From Paraherbaspirillum soli (GTDB lineage: Bacteria; Pseudomonadota; Gammaproteobacteria; Burkholderiales; Burkholderiaceae_D), in NCBI RefSeq assembly GCF_042654985.1, contig NZ_JBHSMT010000013.1:372001-436000 (forward strand): 64,000 bases of DNA, read 5' to 3'. Below are positions 42,827 to 51,370 of this stretch, piece by piece. Within the stretch, counting starts at the first letter, position 1, and each line of letters starts with the position of its first letter. The notes below the pieces were generated by a model. The model saw only the letters and a program-made list of their open reading frames with translations. It had not been told where the DNA came from and did no database searches. The position numbers and the translations under genes were made by a program.

Positions 42827-45802
42827 CTAATGCAATTCCGACGGCGGGATCTCGTCATACTCAAGCGCCCATGCCTTGCCGCCGGCGCGCCGATCGCGGA
42901 CAAAGCGCAGCAGCGCTTCATCCGTAATAAAACTGGCGGCGGAATGTGCTGCCAGGATCGCGTCCGGCGACTGCGGCTTGGCAATGATGTAGCCCTGCAC
43001 ATAATCGACTCCTAGCTTGGCCAGCGCTTCGATCACCTCACAATTTTCCACCCATTCGGCGACGCTCGTCATGCCCAGATTACGCGCCAGCTCAATGATG
43101 GCTTCGACGATGGCCTCGTTCGCCGGGTGCATATTCATGCTGCGGATAAACGCACCATCAATCTTGAGCGCGTCAGCCGATAGCTCCTTCAGATAAGTAA
43201 ACGATGTATAGCCGGCGCCGAAATCGTCCAGCGCAACCTTGGCGCCGAGGCTTTGCAAGCGGTCGATAAAGCGGCTGGTATGTTCAAGATCGTGCAAGGC
43301 GATGCTTTCGGTAATTTCAATGCATAGCAAAGGCGCCACTTGTGCGTGCTTGCTCAAGATCACGAAGATATCCTGGATGAATTTTTCGTCGTTGAGCGAT
43401 GCCCCGCTCAAATTGACGCAGACGAATTTTGTCCGCGGCAATTGCCGATGATGTAGCGTCAGCCATTCCAGCACGGTGCTCAGTACCCACCGGTCAATCG
43501 CCGCGATATTGCCGTTTTCTTCGGCCGCGGCGACCACCCTGGTTGCGGGTACCACTTTGTTGTCGGCGTCACGCAGTCTTAGCAAGACCTCGAAGTTGAG
43601 AGACTCCTCGGGAGCGCTCAGCGACATGATGGGCTGCATTTCGATAAAGAGGCCGGCAGGCAGAAACTCACCGCCCAACTTTTCGATCAAGCTCAGTTCT
43701 TCCAGCCGATCTTGAAATGCGGACGCATTCTTTTGATACACCACAATATGCTCGCTATGCGCTTTCTTGGCCTCGCGGCAGGCCCGGTCGGCGGCTGAAA
43801 TGGCGTCTTGCGCACGCATCCCTGCGTCCACTTCAATCAGGCCGATCGAACCCTTTACATGAAATGCGCGGGTCCCGATGTGATACGGCTGGCTGCTTAT
43901 TTGCTGAATGATGGCACTGCAGATATCGGTGGCATCGGCGATCTCGACGTCCTGGAACAGGATGATGAATTCGTCGCCGCCAATCCGGCCAATTTGCTTG
44001 TTGTCGGCCAGGAACGACTGAATGCGGGCACAGAGTTGCTTCAACACTTCGTCGCCGGATTGATGCCCGAACAAGTCATTGATCAATTTGAAGCGATCCA
44101 GGTCGAGATAGGCCAGCGCCAGGGGCCGGCTGTCGCTTTGTTGCTGAATCGCCTGCTCCAGCATTTTCTCTATGCCGCGCCGATTCAACACTTCCGTCAG
44201 CGGGTCATTCTCCGCCAAAAACTGCAGCCGTTGCAGCGCCTTCGAGCGATCGGTTATATCTTGCAGCGAGCCTTCGATGCGGCCATGGGCTTTGGTCGCC
44301 GTGACCAGGTAAAAATTCGGCTCGCCATCGCCGGTGTCTATCCCCCTCAGCTCTGCTTCGTTGCCTCCTTTGCCTGACACAATATGCAGCAACTTGGCCC
44401 AAGCGCCGGATTCAAAGTAAGCACTCCATTTTTTCATCTGGCAGGTCACAGGATCGAGCCCCAGAATTTTCTCCAGTGCGGGATTGGTCCGGACAAAGCT
44501 GCCGTCGGCATCAAGGGTAAACAAGCCGATCGGCGTCACTTCATAGGTACTTCGCAGCTCGGCCTGAACCAGTGCCAGCTCTTTCCTTTCCGCCCGCATC
44601 TGCTCGGCGAAAGCCAACGACGCCATCAAGCTCGCCAGCAAAGCCGCAGTCACGCTGTTGAACACATTGTTCAAGGCCTTGAAGCCAAATGCGGCAGCAA
44701 TCACTTCATCGAAAGTCGCCAGCAGCACGATGACCAAAGAAGCGCAGTACCAGAGCGCGACTCGGGTTTGCGTCAACACCAGGATACGCACCAGCAAAAA
44801 CACGACAATCACCATCCCGACCGGGGCCACACACCATAAGACAGGGAGGAAGCGGGCATACGGCAGCAGCAGCGCGGCGCCGAGCAGAAACAGTCCTAGC
44901 CATTGCAGCAACTTGAGCATCCAGCCGAACCCGATCAGTTTCAACTCATTCTTGAACAGCGCACCGAACAAGGCATACGTCACGATGTAGTAGGTTGCGA
45001 ACGTCAGCTTGCGCAGTAAAGGCATCCACTGATACGGGATGGTCAATGACAGCCAATGATCGTCCCATCCCATCGAATTGGCGCCCAGACGCAAGTTGCC
45101 CAGCAGCCAGACCGCGAATAACACGTACATCCATTCGCGATTGATCAGCGCCGCTACCAGCACGAACAAGGTCAGTATCAGCAACCCGCCTTCCAGCAAA
45201 CCGATACCGCGCTGAAATTCGTCTATCGAGCGATCGAGATCGGCGCTGCGCCATTGTTGGCCCGAAATCCGCGCCGGCCCGGAGTAGGTCCCCTTGCACA
45301 CCACCGTCATTGGCGCGGCAAGGGTTCCCGGCGACAAGGTAAAACCTGTCTTTTCCGCACTCAGAAGCCCTTCTTCCTTATTGCGGCTGGCAGCACCCAG
45401 CAAGCGTTTGCCGGCGCCCTCCCAACACATGACCTGTTGTGCATGACGCGACGGCAACTCGATTTCGGTACGGTCATTCTTGACAGTTGCCGGCACCACA
45501 AATGAAAACCAGAATGGCGTTTCCAGCAAATGGGTATCGCGATATATGGTCAGCGGGGTCGCAGCCAGCTCCCGAAATGCCTGGGCGGGAGTCAGGCGTT
45601 GTTCAGGATCACTGAGGACATGCAATTGCAGCGGTACCGGATAGCCTCGCGATTCGTCGCGCTTGAGCATGGCGAACGCGCTTATCGTCAACACGATAAT
45701 CAGCAAAGGCACCAATCCGATCGAAAAGCAAAACAATAACCAGCCTAGAAAATCCGGGCCATTGATACGGCCTTTCGGCTTATTTGCATGAAACCACGAC
45801 AT
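42827..45802 (-). CDS. Membrane-bound diguanylate cyclase/phosphodiesterase (7TM-PAS-GGDEF-EAL)
   Basis: This 991-aa c-di-GMP enzyme has one N-terminal membrane segment (about 22-48), a periplasmic sensor part (about 50-215) and a 7TMR-DISM-like run of seven segments (about 217-405). A PAS domain (about 430-540), a GGDEF domain (about 555-715, intact GRIGGDEF) and an EAL domain (about 735-960) follow. The RxxD inhibitory site before GGDEF is not present (ADNK instead). EAL reads EVL (FEVLLRL), a common functional variant; ITES, DDFGAGYTS, the Lys of LKIDGAF and VAEWVE are conserved, so phosphodiesterase activity is likely. The signal is unknown. It is monocistronic. Confidence 0.93.
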   Translation of the reverse strand: MSWFHANKPKGRINGPDFLGWLLFCFSIGLVPLLIIVLTISAFAMLKRDESRGYPVPLQLHVLSDPEQRLTPAQAFRELAATPLTIYRDTHLLETPFWFSFVVPATVKNDRTEIELPSRHAQQVMCWEGAGKRLLGAASRNKEEGLLSAEKTGFTLSPGTLAAPMTVVCKGTYSGPARISGQQWRSADLDRSIDEFQRGIGLLEGGLLILTLFVLVAALINREWMYVLFAVWLLGNLRLGANSMGWDDHWLSLTIPYQWMPLLRKLTFATYYIVTYALFGALFKNELKLIGFGWMLKLLQWLGLFLLGAALLLPYARFLPVLWCVAPVGMVIVVFLLVRILVLTQTRVALWYCASLVIVLLATFDEVIAAAFGFKALNNVFNSVTAALLASLMASLAFAEQMRAERKELALVQAELRSTYEVTPIGLFTLDADGSFVRTNPALEKILGLDPVTCQMKKWSAYFESGAWAKLLHIVSGKGGNEAELRGIDTGDGEPNFYLVTATKAHGRIEGSLQDITDRSKALQRLQFLAENDPLTEVLNRRGIEKMLEQAIQQQSDSRPLALAYLDLDRFKLINDLFGHQSGDEVLKQLCARIQSFLADNKQIGRIGGDEFIILFQDVEIADATDICSAIIQQISSQPYHIGTRAFHVKGSIGLIEVDAGMRAQDAISAADRACREAKKAHSEHIVVYQKNASAFQDRLEELSLIEKLGGEFLPAGLFIEMQPIMSLSAPEESLNFEVLLRLRDADNKVVPATRVVAAAEENGNIAAIDRWVLSTVLEWLTLHHRQLPRTKFVCVNLSGASLNDEKFIQDIFVILSKHAQVAPLLCIEITESIALHDLEHTSRFIDRLQSLGAKVALDDFGAGYTSFTYLKELSADALKIDGAFIRSMNMHPANEAIVEAIIELARNLGMTSVAEWVENCEVIEALAKLGVDYVQGYIIAKPQSPDAILAAHSAASFITDEALLRFVRDRRAGGKAWALEYDEIPPSELH

Positions 45803-45903
45803 GAGTGCCGATCCATAAATACGATGTGGAGGCTCTACTGTACTGTAAAAAAATGCAAACTACATTTCCAATAATCAATATTATTGGTCTTGACGCGCAG
45901 ATA

Positions 45904-45950
45904 TTCTCGCCCCGACCTTGGGCTGCTCGCTGCGGTTTTTAGAGGCGCCC
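45904..45950. repeat. 3'-end-associated palindromic repeat, copy C (right half only)
   Basis: TTCTCGCCCCGACCTTGGGC and CGGTTTTTAGAGGCGCCC match the right half of copy A at 27364-27484; the left half is missing. It lies 91 bases behind the stop codon of ftrD. Confidence 0.65.
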
Positions 45951-46040
45951 TGAATTAAGGCGATGGAGAACAGCGCCGCTTTCCCGGAAACCGGTCAAGT
46001 GACGCTGCAATGAAGGAATGAAAACCAGGGAAAGGTGGAC

Positions 46041-47432
46041 TTACCACCGCCAGAACATTAGCAGCCACGCATAGTTGACCAGCCCCAAGCCTGCAATAAC
46101 GGGCGCCATGCCTGATAAGCGACGGCCAAACGACGGCGTATGACGCCCGGTGACGCGCCAGGCCAGCCAGACACTCCACAAGCTGGTGCCGATCAGAAGT
46201 ATGGCGCGCAAATCGTTCGCCCAAAATACCGGCAAATGTTCACCGCGCAGCAGGCTGACGGTGGTGGCAGACAGGCCCACGAATACGCCGCAACCAGCCA
46301 GCGGGATCGTTGCCTGCACCAAATGATTAAAACGCTTGCGGTCCCATCCGCCAAGCAGACGGCTGCTCAAGGCGAACAACACGGTCAGCGCCGTCCCCAA
46401 TACCAGGCCTGTGGTCAGGATATAGGCGATCACCAAGCCGCCATCGAGCCAGCTGAACACATCGTTCTGCGCCGGATAATTGGTAAATATCCACCACGGC
46501 GCCTGGGTGCCGAATGGCCACATGATGTCGCGCTCGATCAACCAGGTCGCAAGCGCCTGCTTGATTTGAATAAACCAGGGACTGGCCGACCAATGGAATG
46601 CGCCGATCGCGATTCCCATCAATCCATATAAAGCCAGTGCGCTTTCCCACAGACTATTGTGCTGCTGACCGTGCTCGACAATTTCCTGGGTCGGCGCGCG
46701 CCAGGTCAATTCAATCGCATCGCGATGACCGCTGCAACGCCCGCACATGTGGCAATCGGCAGCGCCCTTCATTGCTCGCAAAGGTACCAGCGGCGCGCAA
46801 TTGATCGCAATCGTCTTGCGCCCGCCAGTGTTGTAGGAGGCACGCCACGCGTTCTCATTCACTTTGTAATGGAATGGTGCCAGCTTCGCCAGCAAGCCGA
46901 ACACGCCATTGACGGGACACAGATATTTGCACCAGACCCGTTTGTCGCGGCCGTAAAGATAACCGACGATCATCGCTCCAACAGTAGAGCCGCCCAACAC
47001 CAGCAGCACCGCTTTCGGATATTGATAGACGCTGACCATCTGGCCGTAAATCGTGGTCAGCGCGAACGCCACAAAAGGCCAGCCGCCCCAACGCATCCAA
47101 TGCGGAATAGCCTTGCCCAGACCATGCCGGCTGGCGAATTCGGTCAACGCTCCTTCAGGACACAACACCCCGCACCAGACGCGCCCCATCAGCACCATGC
47201 TGATCAACACAAACGGCCACCATATGCCCCAGAACGCAAACTGGGCAATCAGCGTCAGGTTCGACCAGATATGCGCCGTCTCATCCGGCAGCGGCAAAAA
47301 AATCGGCACCAGAATCAGGAAGCCGTATAACAGCACGATCCCCCATTGCACCCAGCGAATCAGCCTGGCGTGATCCCGCATCCAATCGGCGGCGCGGGAA
47401 AGTCGCGTCTGTGGAACAGCACAAGTATTCAT
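46041..47432 (-). CDS. ftrD: Polyferredoxin-type membrane protein of the Ftr iron importer
   Basis: This 463-aa inner-membrane protein with multiple segments carries three Cys clusters of ferredoxin type: CGVLCPEG (about 112), WCKYLCPVNG (about 168) and CHMCGRCSG (about 228), as in NapH/CcoG relatives. In FtrABCD systems of Bordetella and Brucella, FtrD is thought to take up the electron released when FtrB oxidises ferrous iron. It is the last gene of the operon, 4 bases behind ftrC. Confidence 0.9.
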   Translation of the reverse strand: MNTCAVPQTRLSRAADWMRDHARLIRWVQWGIVLLYGFLILVPIFLPLPDETAHIWSNLTLIAQFAFWGIWWPFVLISMVLMGRVWCGVLCPEGALTEFASRHGLGKAIPHWMRWGGWPFVAFALTTIYGQMVSVYQYPKAVLLVLGGSTVGAMIVGYLYGRDKRVWCKYLCPVNGVFGLLAKLAPFHYKVNENAWRASYNTGGRKTIAINCAPLVPLRAMKGAADCHMCGRCSGHRDAIELTWRAPTQEIVEHGQQHNSLWESALALYGLMGIAIGAFHWSASPWFIQIKQALATWLIERDIMWPFGTQAPWWIFTNYPAQNDVFSWLDGGLVIAYILTTGLVLGTALTVLFALSSRLLGGWDRKRFNHLVQATIPLAGCGVFVGLSATTVSLLRGEHLPVFWANDLRAILLIGTSLWSVWLAWRVTGRHTPSFGRRLSGMAPVIAGLGLVNYAWLLMFWRW

Positions 47433-47436
47433 TGGA

Positions 47437-48267
47437 TTATGCCGCTGGCTTTGCCTGCGGTTTGGCTCGTTTCAGGAACAACAAGACGCACGTCCAATAT
47501 CCAGCATAGACCAGCAAGCTCATCAGTGCAGGCTGCGCACGATAGCCGGTCAGCACGGAGACCAGATTGCCAAACGAAGTCGTGTCATCCAGCAAGCGCG
47601 AGCTATCCCAGATTGGATCGACCAGTGTTGGCACGATATCCAGCGACATCAGGCGTTCAATGCCGGTCAGCAGCAGGCCCGCCGCCAGGAATAGCAAAAT
47701 AATTTCGGTGACTTGAAAAAAGCGGCGCCAGGAGAAAAACTTGCCGCCGAGTTGCAATAGATAAAAGGTCAGGAACGCCAGCGCAAAGCCGATCGCTACG
47801 ACCAATGTCATCGAACCCATGCTGCCGTCTTGCTGCCCCAAACCGAGACCATAAAGGAAGATCACGGTTTCACTGCCCTCGCGCGCGATCGCCAGCGCAG
47901 CCAATGCAAATACGCCCCACCAGTTGGCGCTCTGCAGATTGCTGTTCAACGAGGTTTCCATTTCGCGCTTGAGCGTGCGGCCGTGTTTGCGCATCCAGAA
48001 CACCATCTGTACGATCAATACGGCTGCCAGCAGCACCATCACGATTTGAAAGTAATCTTGCGCGTTGCCGGACAACAGCTCGCTGAAGCCAAGTAGCGCG
48101 CCACCCAGGCCAATGGCTGCCAGCACGCCCACCCCGACGCCGCCCCACAGATAAGGCAAGCCGCGACGGGCAGCTTCACCGCCGTTCTTTAACCATGCGT
48201 GCAAAATACCGACTACTAGCAAAGCCTCGACGCTCTCGCGCCAGACGATGAACAAAACCTGACCCAT
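47437..48267 (-). CDS. ftrC: FTR1-family iron permease
   Basis: This 276-aa iron permease has about seven membrane segments. The two REXXE iron-binding motifs of the family are visible: RESVE at about residues 10-14 (VWRESVEALLVVG) and REGSE near 133 (ALAIAREGSETVIFLYG). It moves iron through the inner membrane after oxidation by the cupredoxin partner. Order in the operon: ftrA, ftrB, ftrC, ftrD. Confidence 0.95.
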   Translation of the reverse strand: MGQVLFIVWRESVEALLVVGILHAWLKNGGEAARRGLPYLWGGVGVGVLAAIGLGGALLGFSELLSGNAQDYFQIVMVLLAAVLIVQMVFWMRKHGRTLKREMETSLNSNLQSANWWGVFALAALAIAREGSETVIFLYGLGLGQQDGSMGSMTLVVAIGFALAFLTFYLLQLGGKFFSWRRFFQVTEIILLFLAAGLLLTGIERLMSLDIVPTLVDPIWDSSRLLDDTTSFGNLVSVLTGYRAQPALMSLLVYAGYWTCVLLFLKRAKPQAKPAA

Positions 48268-48403
48268 CGCTTATCTCTCCGTCACTGCGTTTCTATTATT
48301 CTTTTCCGGATCAATCGTGAACACGAAGGTGGATCGCAAACAGTACCCGATGCAGGTCCTGCGGGCGAAGTCGACACAGTGCACGTTTGATTTGGACATG
48401 GAA

Positions 48404-48742
48404 TTATTTGGCGACAATCACACCCTGTGCTGTGTCGATATGGAAATCATCAAAAAACTTGTATTCACCCGGCTCTAGCGGAGCAATCACGACAAATGAC
48501 TGCGCACCCGGGCCCAGCACCTTTTCTTTGCGGAACTGGACGCTCTCGAACTCGGCTGCAGACTTACCGACATTGTAAATTTCAATTTTTATTTTCCGGC
48601 CCGCCGGCACCTCGATCCGTGCCGGATTAAGGACGCCGTCTTTCATTTCGAGCCTGAAAGTAGGCAGGTCGGCGGCGAACGACGTGGCTGCCACAAAAAA
48701 CAATCCCACACTAAACAAGCCACGCATTTTACGTACACCCAT
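48404..48742 (-). CDS. ftrB: Cupredoxin-domain periplasmic protein
   Basis: This 112-aa protein has a signal peptide (cleavage after SFA) and a plastocyanin-like fold (FRLEMKDGVLNPARIEVPAG, then EPGEYKFFDDFH). In the Ftr system it is the probable ferroxidase partner of FtrC. The frame extends to a TTG at 48757, but the ATG at 48742 has AGGA five bases upstream. A 136-bp gap separates it from ftrC. Confidence 0.87.
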   Translation of the reverse strand: MGVRKMRGLFSVGLFFVAATSFAADLPTFRLEMKDGVLNPARIEVPAGRKIKIEIYNVGKSAAEFESVQFRKEKVLGPGAQSFVVIAPLEPGEYKFFDDFHIDTAQGVIVAK

Positions 48743-48802
48743 CAATCCTGCTCCCAAGCATCAATCCGAAATAAAATCTGCACGCGCAACGCCACAGAGA
48801 AT

Positions 48803-49345
48803 TTAATACCCGCCCTTTTTACCGACACCGGCGAAAACAAATTCATTGACGACCTCAAACGGCTTGAACCACGCGCCGACACCGGTTTCCTTGTCCACAT
48901 GGCGACCGAAATGTGTCGCGGCATTGGCGGAAGGTGGGGAGATCATCAATTTCAATGTGTATTTACCCGGACCGGCCAACTTGACGTTGTCGCCATAATG
49001 CGGACCGTCGCTCGCCACCATAGGCATCATGTCGCCCTTGATGACTTGTTTGGAGCCGGCTTTGGTCAATTGGTAAGAGACCACCAGATTCGGCATCCAG
49101 TCGCCTTCGGCAAAGCCGTTCGGATTGTTTTTTACTGCACGGATATCGGCTTCGATATGAATGTCGGACTCTTCCGCCTTGCGCATCATCCCTTCGGGTT
49201 CCATCTTTACTGGCTGCAAGTAAACCGCAGCAATTTCAAGACCGTTCATGATTTGTTGCTTCCCGATCGGATACTCGGCCGCCAACGCATTGCCCGCAAA
49301 ACCTAACGCCAAAATCGCGGACATCGCGAATACTTTTACATTCAT
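48803..49345 (-). CDS. ftrA: P19-type periplasmic iron-binding protein
   Basis: This 180-aa Tp34/P19-family protein has a signal peptide (residues 1-22, ...GNALA) and the mature part AEYPIGKQQIMNGLEIAAVY. His-rich sites (SDIHIEADI, DGPHYGDN, ATHFGRHVD) bind metal in the P19 fold. It presents ferrous iron to FtrB/FtrC. The ATG at 49345 has GAGAGG in front. A Fur-box-like palindrome lies 27 bases upstream, consistent with iron-regulated expression of the whole operon. Confidence 0.92.
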   Translation of the reverse strand: MNVKVFAMSAILALGFAGNALAAEYPIGKQQIMNGLEIAAVYLQPVKMEPEGMMRKAEESDIHIEADIRAVKNNPNGFAEGDWMPNLVVSYQLTKAGSKQVIKGDMMPMVASDGPHYGDNVKLAGPGKYTLKLMISPPSANAATHFGRHVDKETGVGAWFKPFEVVNEFVFAGVGKKGGY

Positions 49346-49371
49346 GTCATCAACCTCTCTCAAGCTACAAA

Positions 49372-49386
49372 TGATAATGATTACTG
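49372..49386 (-). promoter_or_regulatory. Candidate Fur box of ftrABCD
   Basis: TGATAATGATTACTG matches the 7-1-7 Fur model TGATAATNATTATCA perfectly in the left half and in the first four bases of the right half. It lies directly upstream of ftrA, as expected for an iron-uptake operon. Confidence 0.6.
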
Positions 49387-49519
49387 TTTGATTGTATCAT
49401 TGCAGACCTTCCTGACCAGCACAAACTTGCCGACAACCCCCTACCGCCCAAGGCAAAACTAAAATGCGAATTAATACTTCCAAATTAAAAATAGTTATGT
49501 CAGAATAGCGGCCTTGTTC

Positions 49520-49596
49520 GCGGCTGTAGCTCAGCTGGATAGAGTACTTGGCTACGAACCAAGGGGTCGTGGGTTCGATTCCTGCCAGCCGCACCA
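49520..49596 (+). tRNA. tRNA-Arg (anticodon ACG), copy 1
   Basis: A 77-nt tRNA with acceptor stem GCGGCTG/CAGCCGC, anticodon loop CTACGAA (anticodon ACG), T loop GTTCGATTC and encoded CCA. Anticodon A34 is normally modified to inosine to read CGU, CGC and CGA. It is identical to the copy at 49809-49885. Confidence 0.97.
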
Positions 49597-49603
49597 GTGT
49601 TAC

Positions 49604-49636
49604 AAGGGGTTGCAAGAGAAATCTTGCAACCCCTTT
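49604..49636 (+). terminator. Terminator of tRNA-Arg copy 1
   Basis: AGGGGTTGCAAGA and TCTTGCAACCCCT pair around a GAAA tetraloop, with a short T-tract behind. The same hairpin recurs behind copy 2. Confidence 0.75.
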
Positions 49637-49808
49637 CTGGTTTACGTCGTGGAATTTTACAAGCAGCGCAAAGTCGTCAAAATGCCCTGCAACGCAGCCG
49701 CAATAAAACAGGAGAGGCAATTAGCTTCTGCCCGAAATAAGAAATATTAATGCATTACATATTTCCCTCTTCCAAATTTAACAAAGCTCAGATATAATTT
49801 TGTTTTTC

Positions 49809-49885
49809 GCGGCTGTAGCTCAGCTGGATAGAGTACTTGGCTACGAACCAAGGGGTCGTGGGTTCGATTCCTGCCAGCCGCACCA
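49809..49885 (+). tRNA. tRNA-Arg (anticodon ACG), copy 2
   Basis: The sequence is identical to copy 1 over all 77 bases, including the encoded CCA. It lies 289 bases downstream of copy 1 within a tandem duplication. A TATAAT hexamer at 49793-49798 suggests its own promoter. Confidence 0.97.
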
Positions 49886-49892
49886 GTGTTAC

Positions 49893-49925
49893 GAGGGGTT
49901 GCAAGAGAAATCTTGCAACCCCTTT
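49893..49925 (+). terminator. Terminator of tRNA-Arg copy 2
   Basis: Same hairpin as at 49604-49636, with one base difference in the flank (GAGGGG for AAGGGG). Confidence 0.75.
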
Positions 49926-50035
49926 CTGGTTTACGTCGCCGAATTAACAGCTCACATTGAATAGCCCACATAAAATTTAACGACTCGCACAAAGTCGTCA
50001 AATATCCTGCAACGCAAATCCTGACGCTCAATAAA

Positions 50036-50066
50036 AAAAACCGGGATCTTCATCGCCGGTTTTTCT
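50036..50066 (-). terminator. Rho-independent terminator of the 99-aa secreted protein gene
   Basis: AAAAACCGG and CCGGTTTTT form a 9-bp stem; T-runs lie on both sides, so it works in either direction. It lies 24 bases behind the stop codon at 50090 on the minus strand. Confidence 0.75.
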
Positions 50067-50089
50067 TTAACGTTACACACCTTGAGTCA

Positions 50090-50389
50090 TCAACGCCGAG
50101 GCGGATAAATATCTCGACCGGCCTCATTGATTTGCTGCCGCAGCGCTCGCCGTTCATCCGGCGACATTTTCCCGCGACCATTTCCTTCGCTTTGCTCAAC
50201 GTTGCGGCCGCGGTTATTTTGCCAGTCCTGATTAGGTGCCCCGCCGCCACGTCGCGCATCATATTGAGACGGCGGAGGCGCCTCGCGCTCCGGACGCTCT
50301 TCACGCACACGATCGGACCGAGCGTATACGCTCATCATTGTTGCCAGCAACAACAGACAGACACTGATTTTCCGGAACATCATAATCAT
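50090..50389 (-). CDS. Hypothetical secreted, charge-rich small protein
   Basis: No function recognised. The 99-aa product has a signal peptide (about residues 1-22, hydrophobic core CLLLLATMMSV, cleavage after YA or YAR). A hydrophilic, probably disordered mature part follows, rich in Arg, Glu, Gly and Pro (REERPEREAPPPSQYDARRG). A short helix with SPDERRALRQQINEAGRDIY lies near the end; SPDERRALRQQI-type segments recur in small periplasmic proteins of Oxalobacteraceae. The start at 50389 is chosen for the signal peptide; the frame is open to 50461. Confidence 0.7.
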   Translation of the reverse strand: MIMMFRKISVCLLLLATMMSVYARSDRVREERPEREAPPPSQYDARRGGGAPNQDWQNNRGRNVEQSEGNGRGKMSPDERRALRQQINEAGRDIYPPRR

Positions 50390-50559
50390 AAGGACTTCTT
50401 CTGTGATTTCAGGATAGCGGTTAAGATTTAACAGCCTCGAATTAAGTGTAAGCCGCACCACTTATCGCCATAAGACGTTTTTGGTAAAGTTTGTAACACT
50501 TTGTAATCCAACCACGTCAACTATATTTTTGATGTGCACTCTGAAGTTACCATACGACT

Positions 50560-51315
50560 ATGAACACGATCAACACCCCAACACAATCAACCAATGTCCA
50601 TCAACATAAAATCCTGGTGGTGGATGACGACATTCGGCTGAGAGATCTACTTAGACGTTATTTGACCGAGCAAGGCTTCCAGGTTGTCACAGCGGAAAAT
50701 GCCCAGGCGATGAATAAGCTGTGGATTCGCGAACGTTACGATCTATTGGTGCTCGATCTGATGTTGCCGGGTGAAGATGGTCTGGCGATCTGCCGACGAT
50801 TGCGCGGCGCCGGCGACCAGACGCCGATCATCATGCTGACCGCCAAAGGCGAAGATGTTGATCGTATCGTCGGCCTGGAAATGGGCGCCGACGATTATTT
50901 GCCCAAGCCATTCAATCCGCGCGAACTGGTGGCACGCATCGGTGCGGTGCTACGCCGCAAGGGACCCGACGAATTGCCTGGCGCGCCGTCGGAAACGCCG
51001 CAGACTTTCGAGTTCGGCGAATTCATACTCGACCTCGGCACACGCACGCTGAAAAAAAACGGCGAGTCGATTCCACTGACTACCGGCGAATTTTCCGTGC
51101 TCAAGGTATTTGCCCGCCATGCGCGACAACCATTGTCCCGTGAAAAATTGATGGAACTGGCACGCGGCAGGGAATATGAAGTATTCGATCGCAGCCTGGA
51201 CGTACAGATTTCGCGTCTGCGCAAACTGATCGAACCCGATCCGGCCAGCCCGCTGTATATCCAGACCGTGTGGGGACTCGGTTACGTGTTCATTCCGGAA
51301 GGTCAGCCGCGTTGA
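50560..51315 (+). CDS. ompR: OmpR-type response regulator
   Basis: This 251-aa regulator has a receiver domain (about 17-130) with the acidic pair in VVDDDIRLRDLL, phospho-acceptor Asp in LLVLDLMLPGEDGL (near residue 68) and Lys in LPKPFNPREL. The winged-helix DNA-binding domain (about 150-245) contains GEFSVLKVFARHARQPLSRE and VWGLGYVFI. It is close to OmpR of enterics and RisA of Bordetella. A sensor kinase gene follows after 55 bases. Confidence 0.94.
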   Translation: MNTINTPTQSTNVHQHKILVVDDDIRLRDLLRRYLTEQGFQVVTAENAQAMNKLWIRERYDLLVLDLMLPGEDGLAICRRLRGAGDQTPIIMLTAKGEDVDRIVGLEMGADDYLPKPFNPRELVARIGAVLRRKGPDELPGAPSETPQTFEFGEFILDLGTRTLKKNGESIPLTTGEFSVLKVFARHARQPLSREKLMELARGREYEVFDRSLDVQISRLRKLIEPDPASPLYIQTVWGLGYVFIPEGQPR

Positions 51316-51370
51316 TGCCCGTCACTGTATCGCTAGCCTTTTTTAGCGTAACGCATTGCATCGTAATTCT

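Noticed and set aside
49397..50031. ORFs of 78-107 codons over the two tRNA-Arg genes
   Set aside because: They read through tRNA genes and their terminators.
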